Origin: Pseudorhodobacter antarcticus
GTDB taxonomy: Bacteria; Pseudomonadota; Alphaproteobacteria; Rhodobacterales; Rhodobacteraceae
Reading direction: 5' to 3'
DNA length: 64,000 nt
NCBI GenBank assembly: GCA_945860375.1
Contig: CAMAQR010000011.1
Location: forward strand, 25,836 to 89,835
Shown: positions 35,951 through 45,064 of the stretch, piece by piece
Layout: each line of letters starts with the position of its first letter
Numbering within the stretch: position 1 is the stretch's first letter
Made by a program: the position numbers and the translations under genes
Notes under the pieces: model-generated
The model's input: only the letters and a program-made list of their open reading frames with translations
Database searches by the model: none
Told to the model about the DNA's origin: nothing

Positions 35951-36151
35951 TCAGGCGCGCTCTGCCACCATCTTGGCTTGCGCGCGGCGCTTGGGCAAAA
36001 GCGCAAAGCCAAGCACCAGTGCCGAGGCCAAAGTGCCAAAGCCGGACCAAAGGCCAAGGGCAGCAATCCAGCTGACGTTCAGGATCACAAGGCCGAAAAG
36101 CGCCGAGAAGAAGCCAACGCATCCCCCCGTCAGCACCGAAACAACAGCCAT
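35951..36151 (-). CDS. small two-span membrane protein
   Basis: The 66-residue product has two hydrophobic segments (VVSVLTGGCVGFFSALFGLVI and WIAALGLWSGFGTLASALVLGF) and a basic tail (LPKRRAQAKMVAERA), typical of a small inner-membrane protein. The start at 36151 follows GGAGGGTCAC. It lies downstream of recR on the same strand with an 84-bp gap. I recognise no family. Confidence 0.6.
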   Translation of the reverse strand: MAVVSVLTGGCVGFFSALFGLVILNVSWIAALGLWSGFGTLASALVLGFALLPKRRAQAKMVAERA

Positions 36152-36235
36152 GTGACCCTCCAACCCTTGGTCGGGCCAAGGTCACCGCCCATTCGGGCAG
36201 CATTGCGGCGCAAACGCGGTATGGTTGTGAACCGG

Positions 36236-36829
36236 CTAGAACCGTTTGCGCGCCCGCAGTGCCGCGCCGATGGTGCCATCATCCAGATAGTCCAACTCGC
36301 CGCCGATCGGCACGCCTTGGGCCAGCGAGGTGATCTGCACGCCAAAGCCGGACAGCACATCGGCAATGTAATGCGCTGTGGTTTGGCCGTCGACGGTGGC
36401 GTTCAGCGCCAAAATCACCTCTGTCGCCCCATCGGCCACCCGCGCTGCCAGCCGGGGAATGCCCAACTCATCCGGCCCCATCGCATCCAGCGCCGAAAGC
36501 GTGCCGCCCAGCACATGATAGCGCCCCTTGAACGCGCCGCCCCGCTCCATCGCCCACAGGTCTGCGACGTTTTCCACGACGCAGATCTCGCCCGTCGCCC
36601 GCGCCGGATCGGTGCAGATCGGGCACAGATCCGCCGTGCCGATGTTGCCGCAAACCACGCAATCGCGGGCGTTCAACGCCACCCCCGCCATCGCCTGCGC
36701 CAAAGGGGTCATCAACTGTTCGCGCTTTTTCAGCAGCGCCAGCACCGCACGCCGGGCCGAACGTGGCCCAAGACCGGGCAGCCGGGCCATCAGGTCAATC
36801 AGCGTTTCAATGTCGCGCGTGGATTGCAT
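36236..36829 (-). CDS. recR: recombination protein RecR
   Basis: The 197-residue protein has an N-terminal HhH ([24 protein letters not shown]), a zinc finger [16 protein letters not shown] near 57, and a Toprim domain ([31 protein letters not shown] segment). RecR acts with RecFO in RecA loading at gaps. It is the third gene of the conserved dnaX-ybaB-recR operon, starting 4 bases after the ybaB stop. Confidence 0.96.
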   Translation of the reverse strand: MQSTRDIETLIDLMARLPGLGPRSARRAVLALLKKREQLMTPLAQAMAGVALNARDCVVCGNIGTADLCPICTDPARATGEICVVENVADLWAMERGGAFKGRYHVLGGTLSALDAMGPDELGIPRLAARVADGATEVILALNATVDGQTTAHYIADVLSGFGVQITSLAQGVPIGGELDYLDDGTIGAALRARKRF

Positions 36830-36832
36830 GCC

Positions 36833-37177
36833 TTAGAACGGCAGCTTCATATCGGCGGGCAGACCAAGACCCTGCGCCATCTTCTGCATTTCCGACTGGC
36901 TGCGCGCGGCGGCCTTGGATTGGGCGTCGCGAATGGCGGCGATGATCAGATCCTCGACCACTTCCTTTTCGGACGCGACCAGAATCGACGGATCAATGTC
37001 CAGCCCCGTCACCTCGCCCTTGGCCGTCGCCCGCGCCTTGACAAGTCCGCCGCCAGCCTCGCCCAACACCACCGTGCGTGCCAGTTCTTCCTGCAATTCA
37101 GCCATCTTGGCTTGCATCTCCTGCGCGGCTTTCATCATTTTGGCCATGTCGCCAAGCCCACCCAAACCTTTCAGCAT
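36833..37177 (-). CDS. ybaB: YbaB/EbfC nucleoid-associated protein
   Basis: The 114-residue protein has the family core KMMKAAQEMQAKMAELQEEL (helical tweezers), then the beta region VVLGEAGGGLVKARATAKGEV. It binds DNA as a dimer. It lies between dnaX and recR as in most proteobacteria, with a 26-bp gap from dnaX. Confidence 0.95.
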   Translation of the reverse strand: MLKGLGGLGDMAKMMKAAQEMQAKMAELQEELARTVVLGEAGGGLVKARATAKGEVTGLDIDPSILVASEKEVVEDLIIAAIRDAQSKAAARSQSEMQKMAQGLGLPADMKLPF

Positions 37178-37203
37178 CCCAAATCCTTTACCATCACCGT
37201 CTC

Positions 37204-38949
37204 CTACACGTCCTCGAAGGGATCAAATTCATCTTCAACTTCTGGCAACGCATCGAGTGCTGCACTGGCAGCCATCGCCTCGGGCGTGCGGATTTCGGTG
37301 ATTTTCGCCCCCGGAAAGGCGGCCAGAACCGCCTGCACCAAAGGGCTGCCCATCGCCTCGGCGCGCTGCAAACTGGCCTCGGCATCGCGGTCTTCGGCAA
37401 TCGTCGCCGCGCCACCCGAGGACACCACCGACACCACCCAGCGATTGCCCGTCCAACCATGCAACCGCTGCGACAGCCGCGCGGCAAGATCCTTGGCGGC
37501 CTTCGGTCCCGGTTCAAACTCAATCCGCCCCGGCGCGTAATGCACCAGCCGCAGGTTGTTCTCAACCTCTATCTGCAAGACGCCATCGCGCTTTTCGCGT
37601 ATCAGTTCAACCACTTGCGCAAAAGTAGCCAAGACCTGACCGGGCGCTGCGGCCAAGGCCACGGCTTGCCCGCCCATCATGGTGGGCCCCCGCATCGGCG
37701 CAGCCGGAGCCATCCGCATCATCGGCGCATGCACTGAACCGCCGCCACCGCCACCCGCCGGGGCACCACCCGCCATCGGCTGTGACTGCGACTGCAAACG
37801 TTTGATCAGCAACTCGGGGTCCGGCAGGTCCGCCACATGCGTCAACCGGATCACCGCCATTTCCGCCGCCATCATCGCATTCGGGGCCAGCGCCACCTCT
37901 TCCAAGGCCTTCAGCAACATCTGCCACATCCGCGACAGCACCCGCATCGGCAGGCGTGTGGCCATATCAAGGCCCCGCTCACGTTCGTCCTGCGGCGTTG
38001 TCGGATCATCCGCAGCGGCGGGCGTGATCTTGATCACCGACACCCAATGCGTGATTTCGGCCAGATCGCGCAACACCGCCATCGGATCGGCACCATCGGC
38101 ATATTGCCCCGACAGTTCCGCCAAGGCCTGCGCCGCCTCACCTTTCATGATCAAATCAAACAGATCCAGCACCCGGCCCCGATCGGCCAGCCCCAGCATC
38201 GCGCGCACCTGATCGGCGCTGGTTTCGCCCGCGCCATTCGAAATCGCCTGATCCAGAAGGCTGGTGGCATCGCGCGCCGACCCTTCGGCCGCCCGCGTGA
38301 TCATCGCCAGCGCGCCATCGGTGATCTGCGCGCCCTCGGCCAGCGCAATCTTGCGCAGCAGCGCCATCTGCACTTCAGGCTCAATCCGCTTGAGGTCAAA
38401 CCGCTGGCAGCGCGACAGCACCGTCACCGGAACCTTGCGGATTTCCGTGGTGGCAAAAATGAATTTCACATGCGCCGGTGGCTCTTCCAACGTTTTCAAC
38501 AATGCGTTGAAGGCGGCATTTGACAGCATGTGCACTTCGTCGATGATGTAGATCTTGTAGCGCGCCGAGGCCGCCCGATAGTGAACAGAATCAATAACTT
38601 CTCGCATGTCATTGACGCCGGTGCGGCTGGCGGCATCCATCTCCATCACATCGACATGGCGGCCTTCGGCAATCGCCCGGCAAGGATCACAGCGCCCGCA
38701 AGGTTCGGTTGTGGGGCCGCCCGCACCGTCTGGCCCGACGCAGTTCAACCCCTTGGCAATGATCCGCGCCGTGGTGGTCTTCCCAGTGCCGCGAATGCCC
38801 GTCATCATGAAGGCATGCGCGATCCGGTCCGCCGCGAAGGCGTTCTTCAGGGTGCGCACCATCGCCTCTTGGCCGACCAGATCGGCAAAGGTTTCGGGGC
38901 GGTATTTGCGGGCAAGAACCTGATAGGCTTGCGCGGGGGCGTCAGTCAT
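37204..38949 (-). CDS. dnaX: DNA polymerase III subunit gamma/tau
   Basis: The 581-residue clamp-loader ATPase has Walker A GIRGTGKTTT near 51-60, a zinc module with four cysteines (C70, C84, C87, C90), Walker B IYIIDEVHMLSNAAFNALLK, and sensor SRCQRFDLKR. A glycine-rich linker (APAGGGGGGSVHAP) near 400 separates the C-terminal tau region. The start at 38949 (MTDAPAQAYQ) matches homologues. A perfect 10-bp stem directly upstream contains the ribosome site. No frameshift site for a gamma product was identified. Confidence 0.95.
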   Translation of the reverse strand: MTDAPAQAYQVLARKYRPETFADLVGQEAMVRTLKNAFAADRIAHAFMMTGIRGTGKTTTARIIAKGLNCVGPDGAGGPTTEPCGRCDPCRAIAEGRHVDVMEMDAASRTGVNDMREVIDSVHYRAASARYKIYIIDEVHMLSNAAFNALLKTLEEPPAHVKFIFATTEIRKVPVTVLSRCQRFDLKRIEPEVQMALLRKIALAEGAQITDGALAMITRAAEGSARDATSLLDQAISNGAGETSADQVRAMLGLADRGRVLDLFDLIMKGEAAQALAELSGQYADGADPMAVLRDLAEITHWVSVIKITPAAADDPTTPQDERERGLDMATRLPMRVLSRMWQMLLKALEEVALAPNAMMAAEMAVIRLTHVADLPDPELLIKRLQSQSQPMAGGAPAGGGGGGSVHAPMMRMAPAAPMRGPTMMGGQAVALAAAPGQVLATFAQVVELIREKRDGVLQIEVENNLRLVHYAPGRIEFEPGPKAAKDLAARLSQRLHGWTGNRWVVSVVSSGGAATIAEDRDAEASLQRAEAMGSPLVQAVLAAFPGAKITEIRTPEAMAASAALDALPEVEDEFDPFEDV

Positions 38950-38950
38950 A

Positions 38951-38985
38951 CTGGCCTTCGGGGTTAGGATTCGGGCGAAGGCCAG
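38951..38985 (-). promoter_or_regulatory. leader hairpin covering the dnaX ribosome site
   Basis: CTGGCCTTCG (38951-38960) and CGAAGGCCAG (38976-38985) are perfect 10-base inverted arms with a 15-base loop. In the dnaX mRNA (minus strand), the 3' arm is CGAAGGCCAG and ends one base before the ATG, so the GAAGG ribosome site lies inside the stem. Folding should repress dnaX translation. Confidence 0.55.
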
Positions 38986-39026
38986 ACTAGGGCCATCGCC
39001 CGCCGCCGTAAACCGAAAGGGGCAAT

Positions 39027-39512
39027 ATGGCGCTGGATATTGCAGAACTGACCTTGGGCGCCGGGTGGTTGGGCATTTGCCCGATGCCGGGGCGCCACGG
39101 CGACTATGCGGGCGATCTTGCAAAGATCAAGGCTTGGGGACCCGCCTTGGTGCTGACCATGACCACCCTGGATGAGGTGCGGGTAAAAGGGGCCTGCAAT
39201 TTGGGCTCCGATCTGGCGGCGTTAGGCATCGTTTGGGCGCATCTGCCAGTGGCAGATTTCGGCGTGCCCGCCGGTAATGTGCAGGCGATGTGGCCAAGGA
39301 TTTCCGCAGAGGCCCACAACATTTTGTCCAACGGTGGCAAAGTCTTGGCCCACTGCATGGGAGGCTGCGGTCGCTCTGGCACAGCCCTTTTGCGCCTGAT
39401 GGTCGAGGCGGGCGAAGACCCAACCGCCGCCCTTAATCGCCTGCGCGCCGTACGCCCCTGTGCTGTTGAAACCTCGGCACAGGTGGCATGGTCCTCAACA
39501 CCCAACAGGTAA
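39027..39512 (+). CDS. dual-specificity/tyrosine phosphatase-like protein
   Basis: The 161-residue protein has the cysteine-phosphatase loop HCMGGCGRSG near residue 111 (HCx5R) and an upstream aspartate segment (HLPVADFGVPAG) suitable as general acid. The fold resembles CDKN3/DSP proteins. It is divergent from dnaX with 77 bases between starts. Its substrate, protein or small molecule, is not predictable. A dispersed element follows. Confidence 0.8.
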   Translation: MALDIAELTLGAGWLGICPMPGRHGDYAGDLAKIKAWGPALVLTMTTLDEVRVKGACNLGSDLAALGIVWAHLPVADFGVPAGNVQAMWPRISAEAHNILSNGGKVLAHCMGGCGRSGTALLRLMVEAGEDPTAALNRLRAVRPCAVETSAQVAWSSTPNR

Positions 39513-39528
39513 GACTTAACTAAAATTT

Positions 39529-39580
39529 GCTTTCATCTGTCCTAAAATATCCCACGGGGTGCGGGGTGTGAAACCCCGCA
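39529..39580 (-). repeat. dispersed element, copy 8
   Basis: Minus-strand reading: TGCGGGG-TTTCACA-CCCCGCA hairpin (39560-39580), then CCCCGTGGGATATTTTAGGA and CAGATGAAAGC. It lies between the convergent phosphatase and rsgA genes, 16 bases after the phosphatase stop. Confidence 0.8.
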
Positions 39581-39598
39581 AAGGCCTGCCAAGCAAAG

Positions 39599-40648
39599 CT
39601 ACTCCACCCGCTTGCCCTTGCGATGCGCCTTGCCCAAAGCCTGCGCCTTGGCCTTCGCCTGCTTCAGGGTCTGCGTGTTCGACCCCGCCTCGACCCCCAG
39701 CTTTTGCCAACGCGCCACCCGCGCCGCATCGACCACCCCCGCCGCAATTCCGGCCTGCACGGCACAGCCCGGCTCATGCACGTGGGTGCAGTTGCGGAAA
39801 CGGCACTCCCCGGCCAGTGCCACCAGATCCCCAAACAGTGACGCGATCCCGCTTTCCGCATCGGTCAGTTGCAACTCGCGCATCCCCGGCGTGTCGATCA
39901 GCCAGCCGCCGCCCGGCAACGCCAGCATGTTGCGGCGTGTGGTGGTGTGGCGACCCTTGGCGTCATCCTCGCGGATGCCGCCCGTGTCCTGAATGCTGGT
40001 TCCCAAGCCATTGGCAATGGTCGATTTCCCCACCCCCGACGACCCCAGCAGCGCCACCGTCCGCCCCGGTCCGCACCACGGTGCCAGCGCCGCCACCGCA
40101 TCCGGTTCGCGCGCGTTCAGCGCCACAACTGCCAGATCGGGGGCCAGAGTTTTCGCCTGCGCGATATAGCTTTCAACATCCGCGCACATATCCGCCTTGG
40201 TCAGCACGATCACCGCCTCGACCTCTGACGTCGTCGCCAGAATCATGAAGCGTTCCAACCGCCCGATGTTGAAATCGTTGTTGCAAGAGGTGACGATGAA
40301 CAGCGTATCCAGATTGGCAGCGATCAACTGCCGCTCGGCCCCCGACCCCGCCGCGCGACGTTGCATCAGGCTGCGGCGCTCCAGAATGCGGGTGACGCGC
40401 GACAGATCGTGCAGCACCCAGTCGCCCACCGCCAGATCGGCCATCGGCATGTCGGGGCGCAGGAAAAGGGTGATCGGCCCGGCCTCGCCCAGCCCTTCGA
40501 CCCGCGCGCGGTGCACCGATGTCAGACGCGCGGGGGGGTGGTCCGCATCTGCATCCGTGATCTGATCGGCAAAATCGGCGGTCCAACCAAGGTCGGCCAG
40601 GGAGTAATGGGACAAAGAGGGGCCTTTCAGGCAGGGCAAGGACCACAT
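39599..40648 (-). CDS. rsgA: ribosome small-subunit-dependent GTPase RsgA
   Basis: The 349-residue circularly permuted GTPase has G4 VLTKADM before G1 LLGSSGVGKSTIANGL, then G3 IDTPGM. A C-terminal zinc site (CRFRNCTHVHEPGC) follows. It matures the 30S subunit. The start at 40648 (MWSLPCLKG) gives an OB-fold N-domain of normal size. An open extension to 41287 runs antisense through mogA and is rejected. The lysine/alanine-rich tail (KQAKAKAQALGKAHRKGKR) is typical. Confidence 0.94.
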   Translation of the reverse strand: MWSLPCLKGPSLSHYSLADLGWTADFADQITDADADHPPARLTSVHRARVEGLGEAGPITLFLRPDMPMADLAVGDWVLHDLSRVTRILERRSLMQRRAAGSGAERQLIAANLDTLFIVTSCNNDFNIGRLERFMILATTSEVEAVIVLTKADMCADVESYIAQAKTLAPDLAVVALNAREPDAVAALAPWCGPGRTVALLGSSGVGKSTIANGLGTSIQDTGGIREDDAKGRHTTTRRNMLALPGGGWLIDTPGMRELQLTDAESGIASLFGDLVALAGECRFRNCTHVHEPGCAVQAGIAAGVVDAARVARWQKLGVEAGSNTQTLKQAKAKAQALGKAHRKGKRVE

Positions 40649-40735
40649 TAGGCTGCAAGTCCGGCGATAGGCAAGCGAGGGCTTGAATGCGCCGCCATTT
40701 GCGCCGACGTTGTGCGAAAGAGGAGCATCCCCCCA

Positions 40736-41275
40736 ATGTCCGCCATGGCCCGCATTGCCATTCTGACCGTGTCCGACCGCGCCAGCCGGGGCGAATACGA
40801 AGACCGGGGTGGCCCCGCCGCCGAGGATTGGCTGCGCCGGGTGATCACTTCGCCGGTAGAGATCTTGCGCCGTATCACCCCGGATGGCCGCGCCGAAGTG
40901 GCGGCCGAGTTGCGCGATCTGGCCGATGTTTGGGGGGCCGACCTTATTCTTGCCACCGGCGGCACTGGTCCCAGTCCGCGCGATCTGACGCCCGAGGCGA
41001 TGGCGGATGTGATCACGATGGCCTTGCCCGGTTTTGGCGAGTCGATGCGCGCCGCCAATTCCCGCGTCGTCGCCACCGCCATCCTGTCCCGTCAAGGCGC
41101 AGGTCTGCGCGGCAAGACGCTGATCATCACGCTGCCCGGCAGCCCGAATGCCATCGGCACCAGCCTTGAGGCGATCTTTGCCGCCGTGCCCTATTGCCTC
41201 GACTTGATCGGTGCCGCCCGCATCGAAACAGACCCGGCAATCATCAAGGCCCACAGACCCAAGTCGGGTGGGTGA
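40736..41275 (+). CDS. mogA: molybdenum cofactor adenylyltransferase/MoaB-like protein
   Basis: The 179-residue protein has RIAILTVSDRASRGEYEDRGG, ILATGGTGPSPRDLTPEA and GKTLIITLPGSPNAIGTSLEAIF, the signatures of the MogA/MoaB fold that binds molybdopterin and adenylates it. The start is at 40736, with 40745 as an alternative; GAGGAG lies ten bases upstream of the former. It is divergent from rsgA across 87 bases, and convergent with the DUF4864 gene. Confidence 0.9.
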   Translation: MSAMARIAILTVSDRASRGEYEDRGGPAAEDWLRRVITSPVEILRRITPDGRAEVAAELRDLADVWGADLILATGGTGPSPRDLTPEAMADVITMALPGFGESMRAANSRVVATAILSRQGAGLRGKTLIITLPGSPNAIGTSLEAIFAAVPYCLDLIGAARIETDPAIIKAHRPKSGG

Positions 41276-41302
41276 TCCACCCAGCAAGCCGATCCCCCCA
41301 AT

Positions 41303-41704
41303 TCACGCCCCCACATCCTGCTGCGGCAACAACTGAACCGCGTTGATCTGCCAGCCCTCCGGCGTCTCAACCATTTGATAATCCAGCAAATGCGTGCGCC
41401 CCATATCGTCGGTGATCATCACCCGCTGCCACAGGTTCCCCGCCACGCTGCGCAATTCCAGCATTTGCACCGCGCCGTGCCGCCAGACCATCGGATAGCC
41501 CTGCTTGACCATCGCGCCAAAGTTGTCGGAGGTCCCGAAAATGCCCTTGATATTGGGCGAGGCATAGCTGAATGCTGCCGCAAAATCATCGGCCAGAAAG
41601 GCGTTCAGCTGAGATTGGATGGTGCTTTCAATCGGCTTGTCCTGCGCCTGCAAAGGCGCTGCCAGAAATGCCGCCGTCATCAGTCCGTAAAGGCCAAATC
41701 GCAT
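41303..41704 (-). CDS. DUF4864 secreted protein
   Basis: The 133-residue protein has a signal peptide (RFGLYGLMTAAFLAAPLQAQ) and the DUF4864 core: IQSQLNAFLADDFAAAFSYASPNIKGIFG, YPMVWRHGAVQMLELR, WQRVMITDDMGRTHLLDYQMV, GWQINAVQLL. The fold is probably NTF2-like and the protein is periplasmic. Function is unknown across the family. It is transcribed downstream of lysS across a 113-bp gap holding a terminator and a palindrome. Confidence 0.85.
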   Translation of the reverse strand: MRFGLYGLMTAAFLAAPLQAQDKPIESTIQSQLNAFLADDFAAAFSYASPNIKGIFGTSDNFGAMVKQGYPMVWRHGAVQMLELRSVAGNLWQRVMITDDMGRTHLLDYQMVETPEGWQINAVQLLPQQDVGA

Positions 41705-41747
41705 GATTGATCCTCTTGGTTACGCCCCCTGCAATGACGATAGGACA

Positions 41748-41766
41748 CTTTGACCAAAGGTCAAAG
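41748..41766. promoter_or_regulatory. palindrome CTTTGACC-AAA-GGTCAAAG
   Basis: Two perfect 8-base inverted arms surround AAA. The site lies 44 bases upstream of the DUF4864 start and just beyond the lysS terminator, where an operator or the promoter region of the DUF4864 gene is expected. TTTGACC...GGTCAAA is compatible with a TetR/MarR-type dimer, but no candidate regulator is adjacent. Confidence 0.4.
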
Positions 41767-41793
41767 AAAAAGCCCCGGCAGTTCCACCGGGGC
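41767..41793 (-). terminator. rho-independent terminator of lysS
   Basis: On the minus strand GCCCCGG-N8-CCGGGGC is followed by TTTTT (forward A-run 41767-41771). It lies 25 bases after the lysS stop. Confidence 0.8.
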
Positions 41794-41817
41794 CAATTCT
41801 CCGCAATTCCGCACAGA

Positions 41818-43398
41818 TCAGCCGACCAATTCGCCCGCCAAGCCCATGTCCAACAGCGCCACGCTTTCCGCGATGCCGTAAAGCGCCACAAACCCGCCAA
41901 AACGCGGCCCGTCAGACGCCCCCAGCAGCACCTCGTAAAGCGCCTTGAACCAGTCGCGCAGCGGTTCAAACCCGTGATCCTTGCCGACGGCGAAGACCAT
42001 GGATTGCAGGGCCTCGTCGTCCAACCCGCCGTCCCAGGCCACCAACCGCGCCCGCAGATCGACCATTGCGGCGCGTTCCATGTCCGACGGCAAACGGAAC
42101 AGGCGCGTGGGCGCAATCCGGTCGGCGAAATAGCGCACCGCAAAACCCGCAGCGGCGTCCATATCCGGGTTGCCTTCGGGCGACGCATCGGGCGCGTAGC
42201 GCTTGATAAAGCCCCACAGCCCGCGTGCATCCTTGGCCCCGGACACCGAGGCCAAATTCAACAGCATGCCAAAGCTGACCACCATCTTCGATTCTGGCGG
42301 CTGCCCCGAATGAATATGCCAGACCGGATTGTTCACTTGCGCGTCAATCTCCTGCGTCCCATAGGCCCGCAACTGCTGGTGATATTCATCCATCGCCCGC
42401 GGGATCACGTCAAAATGCATCCGCTTCGCCGTTTTCGGCTTTTGATACATGAAATATGACAGGCTTTCGGACGAGGCATAGGTCAGCCATTCGTCAATCG
42501 TCAGGCCATTGCCCTTGGACTTCGAAATTTTCTGGCCCTGATCATCCAGAAACAATTCGTAAGACATATGGTTCGGCTTGCGCCCGCCCAAAACCTCACA
42601 AATCCCGTCATAGATCGGGGTATTGGTGGAATGGTCCTTGCCGTACATCTCAAAGTCCACATCCAGCGCCGCCCAGCGCGCGCCGAAATCGGGCTTCCAC
42701 TGCAGTTTGACATTGCCGCCCGTCACCGGAAGCGTCCATTCGCGGCCCGTCTCATCATCGAAGGTGATGGTGTGGTTGACGGCATCAACATGCTTCATCG
42801 GCACATAAAGCACCCGGCCCGTCTCGGGATGGATCGGCAGGAAACACGAATAGGTCTGCTGCCGCTCTTCGCGCAAGGACGCCAGCATGATCGCCATGAT
42901 TGCATCGTAGCGTTCCGTCGCCAGCCGCAGGGCGTCGTCAAAGCGGCCCGATTTGTAGAACTCGGTCGCGCTGATGAACTCATACTCAAACCCGAACGTG
43001 TCCAGAAACCGCCGCAACATGGCGTTGTTGTGCGCGCCAAAGCTGTCATACAGACCGTAGGGGTCGGGAACGGATGTCAGCGGCTCCTGCATATGGCGGC
43101 GCAGCATATCCTGTTGCGGCACGTTTTCCGGCACTTTGCGCATGCCGTCCACATCGTCGGAAAAGCAGATCAGCCGGGTGGGAATGTCCGAAATCGCCTC
43201 AAACGCGCGGCGGATCATCGTGGTGCGCGCCACTTCGCCAAAGGTGCCGATATGCGGCAGACCCGAAGGGCCATAGCCGGTTTCAAACAGCACATAGCCC
43301 TTGTCCGGCGCCTTTTTCTCATAGCGTTTCAGCAGGGCGCGGGCCTCTTCAAACGGCCAAGCTTTCGACTTCATCCCAGCATCGCGCAAAGCAGACAT
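41818..43398 (-). CDS. lysS: lysyl-tRNA synthetase, class I
   Basis: The 526-residue Rossmann-type synthetase has the HIGH-like motif [10 protein letters not shown] near residue 48 and KMSKS-like KISKSKGNG near 290. It charges tRNA-Lys. Class I LysRS is otherwise archaeal but is standard in many alphaproteobacteria. The start at 43398 ([16 protein letters not shown]) follows GAGGTTGCCGCG. An inverted repeat CTGTGAC-N11-GTCACAG (43415-43439) lies just upstream. Confidence 0.95.
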   Translation of the reverse strand: MSALRDAGMKSKAWPFEEARALLKRYEKKAPDKGYVLFETGYGPSGLPHIGTFGEVARTTMIRRAFEAISDIPTRLICFSDDVDGMRKVPENVPQQDMLRRHMQEPLTSVPDPYGLYDSFGAHNNAMLRRFLDTFGFEYEFISATEFYKSGRFDDALRLATERYDAIMAIMLASLREERQQTYSCFLPIHPETGRVLYVPMKHVDAVNHTITFDDETGREWTLPVTGGNVKLQWKPDFGARWAALDVDFEMYGKDHSTNTPIYDGICEVLGGRKPNHMSYELFLDDQGQKISKSKGNGLTIDEWLTYASSESLSYFMYQKPKTAKRMHFDVIPRAMDEYHQQLRAYGTQEIDAQVNNPVWHIHSGQPPESKMVVSFGMLLNLASVSGAKDARGLWGFIKRYAPDASPEGNPDMDAAAGFAVRYFADRIAPTRLFRLPSDMERAAMVDLRARLVAWDGGLDDEALQSMVFAVGKDHGFEPLRDWFKALYEVLLGASDGPRFGGFVALYGIAESVALLDMGLAGELVG

Positions 43399-43508
43399 CG
43401 CGGCAACCTCCCAGCTGTGACGACCCCATGTTGTCACAGACCCTTGTCCTCTATTGCCGCGCCGCGGATAGGTCAATATTCTGCGCTGCAACAAACAGGA
43501 GCAAAGCT

Positions 43509-43931
43509 GTGCCGCACACCCCCCCCTCGTTGTCACCGCAAGATGCGCTGGTGGCCGTCATGATCGCGGTTTCGGCCTCGGACGAACAGATGCGCACGCC
43601 GGAACTGGTGGCCATTCAGCGCATGGTCAACCACATGCCGGTGTTCGCCGCCTATGACACCGGCCGCATCCGGGTGGTGGCGCAGACGGTGTTTGACCTG
43701 TTTGAGGAAGAGGACGGGCTGGACGCCCTGTTCGGCCTGATCCGCGATGCGCTGCCCGAGCGGCTGAATGAAACCGCCTATGCGCTGGCCTGCGACGTGG
43801 TGTCAGCCGATGGCGGGCTGACTGATGTGGAACTGCGCATGCTGGAAGAGGTACGCGAAGAGCTGGCGATTGACCGCCTGCACGCAGCCGCCATCGAATG
43901 GGGCGCGCGGGTGCGCCATATGAAGCCGTAA
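43509..43931 (+). CDS. TerB-family tellurite-resistance-like protein
   Basis: The 140-residue all-helical protein has the TerB pattern: [29 protein letters not shown] near the start and [28 protein letters not shown] later, two DG/DE acidic turns resembling metal-binding loops. It starts with GTG at 43509 after AACAGGAG. Function in this lineage is unknown; it is not linked to other ter genes. It is divergent from lysS. Confidence 0.8.
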   Translation: MPHTPPSLSPQDALVAVMIAVSASDEQMRTPELVAIQRMVNHMPVFAAYDTGRIRVVAQTVFDLFEEEDGLDALFGLIRDALPERLNETAYALACDVVSADGGLTDVELRMLEEVREELAIDRLHAAAIEWGARVRHMKP

Positions 43932-43943
43932 AGCTGCCCTTTA

Positions 43944-43973
43944 CATTCACATTGGCTCAAATATCCCCCGCGG
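43944..43973 (-). repeat. dispersed element, copy 9
   Basis: Minus-strand reading: CCGCGGGGGATATTTGAGCC then AATGTGAATG. It begins 12 bases after the TerB-like stop and lies between two convergent genes. A G4/C4 hairpin-like stretch (44009-44024) follows on its GC-rich side. Confidence 0.75.
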
Positions 43974-44027
43974 AGCGTCCTGCGCTCACCGCAAGCGTGG
44001 CCTTTGCAGGGGGGCTGCCACCCCGCT

Positions 44028-44690
44028 TTACCCCTCGCCCCCCGCGAGCGGCGCTTGGCCCGCCGCCAGATCGCGCGCCTGCGCCACCCAGTTGTCCCGC
44101 GTCACCCGGCCCTTGAAGCCTTCAAGGTTGTCATCGACCCAGGCGATTTCCGCCGCAGTCCAGTTGGCAATCTGATCTAAGTGGTAAAATCCAAGGCTGT
44201 GGCACAGCTGTTCCAACTTCGGGCCAATGCCCTTGACCCGCTTCAGGTCATCCGCCACCCCGCCCCGCGCCGCCGTCAGGCCTTGGGGTTTGGCGGCCAC
44301 AGCCACACGGGTTCCGGGTTGCGAAGCCGCACTCACCGGCGGGGCCGTCTTGGGGGCCGCCCTCAACGGTGCTGCCATCGCCGCCAGCGGAGTTGGGGCC
44401 TCGGCACTGGCCACCGCCGCCCCAACTTGGGCCACGGCTTCCGCCGCGACAACTGCCGCACGGGCAGCAGCCAGATCGGCCCCAAGCCCTGCCACTTGGC
44501 CGGACAACTCACGCCCGCGCGCGGTGCAGGAGGCCAGATCGGCGCGCAGACGGTCCGCCTCGGCGGTGTCGGTGATCGTCACCGCCGCCCGTCGCCCCCA
44601 GATGATCCAACCCACCAGCAACCCAAGCCCTGCGGCCAAGGCCAGCAGCGCCCAAATTTCAGTCAGCAGAAAACCCCATTTGTGCAGCAT
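44028..44690 (-). CDS. membrane-anchored protein with C-terminal helix-hairpin-helix domain
   Basis: The 220-residue product has one N-terminal membrane span (TEIWALLALAAGLGLLVGWIIWG), a coiled or alanine-rich middle (residues 45-140) and a C-terminal domain DDLKRVKGIGPKLEQLCHSLGFYHLDQIANW. That domain matches the HhH module found at the ends of alphaproteobacterial NuoE and ribosomal L21 proteins. The start at 44690 follows GGGAGTTTTGCG. Function unknown; DNA or complex I association is only suggested by the module. Confidence 0.75.
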   Translation of the reverse strand: MLHKWGFLLTEIWALLALAAGLGLLVGWIIWGRRAAVTITDTAEADRLRADLASCTARGRELSGQVAGLGADLAAARAAVVAAEAVAQVGAAVASAEAPTPLAAMAAPLRAAPKTAPPVSAASQPGTRVAVAAKPQGLTAARGGVADDLKRVKGIGPKLEQLCHSLGFYHLDQIANWTAAEIAWVDDNLEGFKGRVTRDNWVAQARDLAAGQAPLAGGEG

Positions 44691-44708
44691 CGCAAAACTC
44701 CCTGACAC

Positions 44709-45064
44709 CGGACCGAACGGCCCATCCTACAGTCAACTGTGTGTTATTCTGACCAAAGCACGGTGCTGCGGTGGGTCTTGGCGCGGCCTGCTTCGGTTTC
44801 CGTGTCGGCAGTCGGCTGATCGGCACCGTCACCCTGCGCCCGCAGGGCAGCCCGTCCGACGCCACCTGACAGCCCGCAAGCCCCAGATCAATCTGCAGCA
44901 CGTCAAGCCAGCAGCCACCCCTAAAGCGCTGCGTCTTGCCGTTTGCTGCGTTGAGGCGGGTCTCACCATTGGCCCCGACAGGCACCAGTTGGGTGATGGT
45001 CGCCGCCAAGCCAGCCGCCATCAGACCGTTGGTCGCTTGAATCAATTCTGAAACCAATGGCTTA
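44709..45064. other. gap without a supported gene
   Basis: A minus-strand open frame from TTG 45057 (ELIQATNGLMAAGLAATITQLV...) runs into the HhH gene's promoter region. It lacks a ribosome site and resembles no known family, so it is noted but not called. No tRNA, terminator or strong palindrome was seen. Confidence 0.4.

Noticed and set aside
37204..39123. Longer dnaX start at 39123
   Set aside because: The extra 58 residues are not DnaX-like and overlap the divergent phosphatase gene; MTDAPAQAYQ at 38949 matches homologues.
43415..43439. CTGTGAC-N11-GTCACAG upstream of lysS as a T-box or operator
   Set aside because: A 7-base dyad with no antiterminator structure or T-box sequence is not enough for a call.
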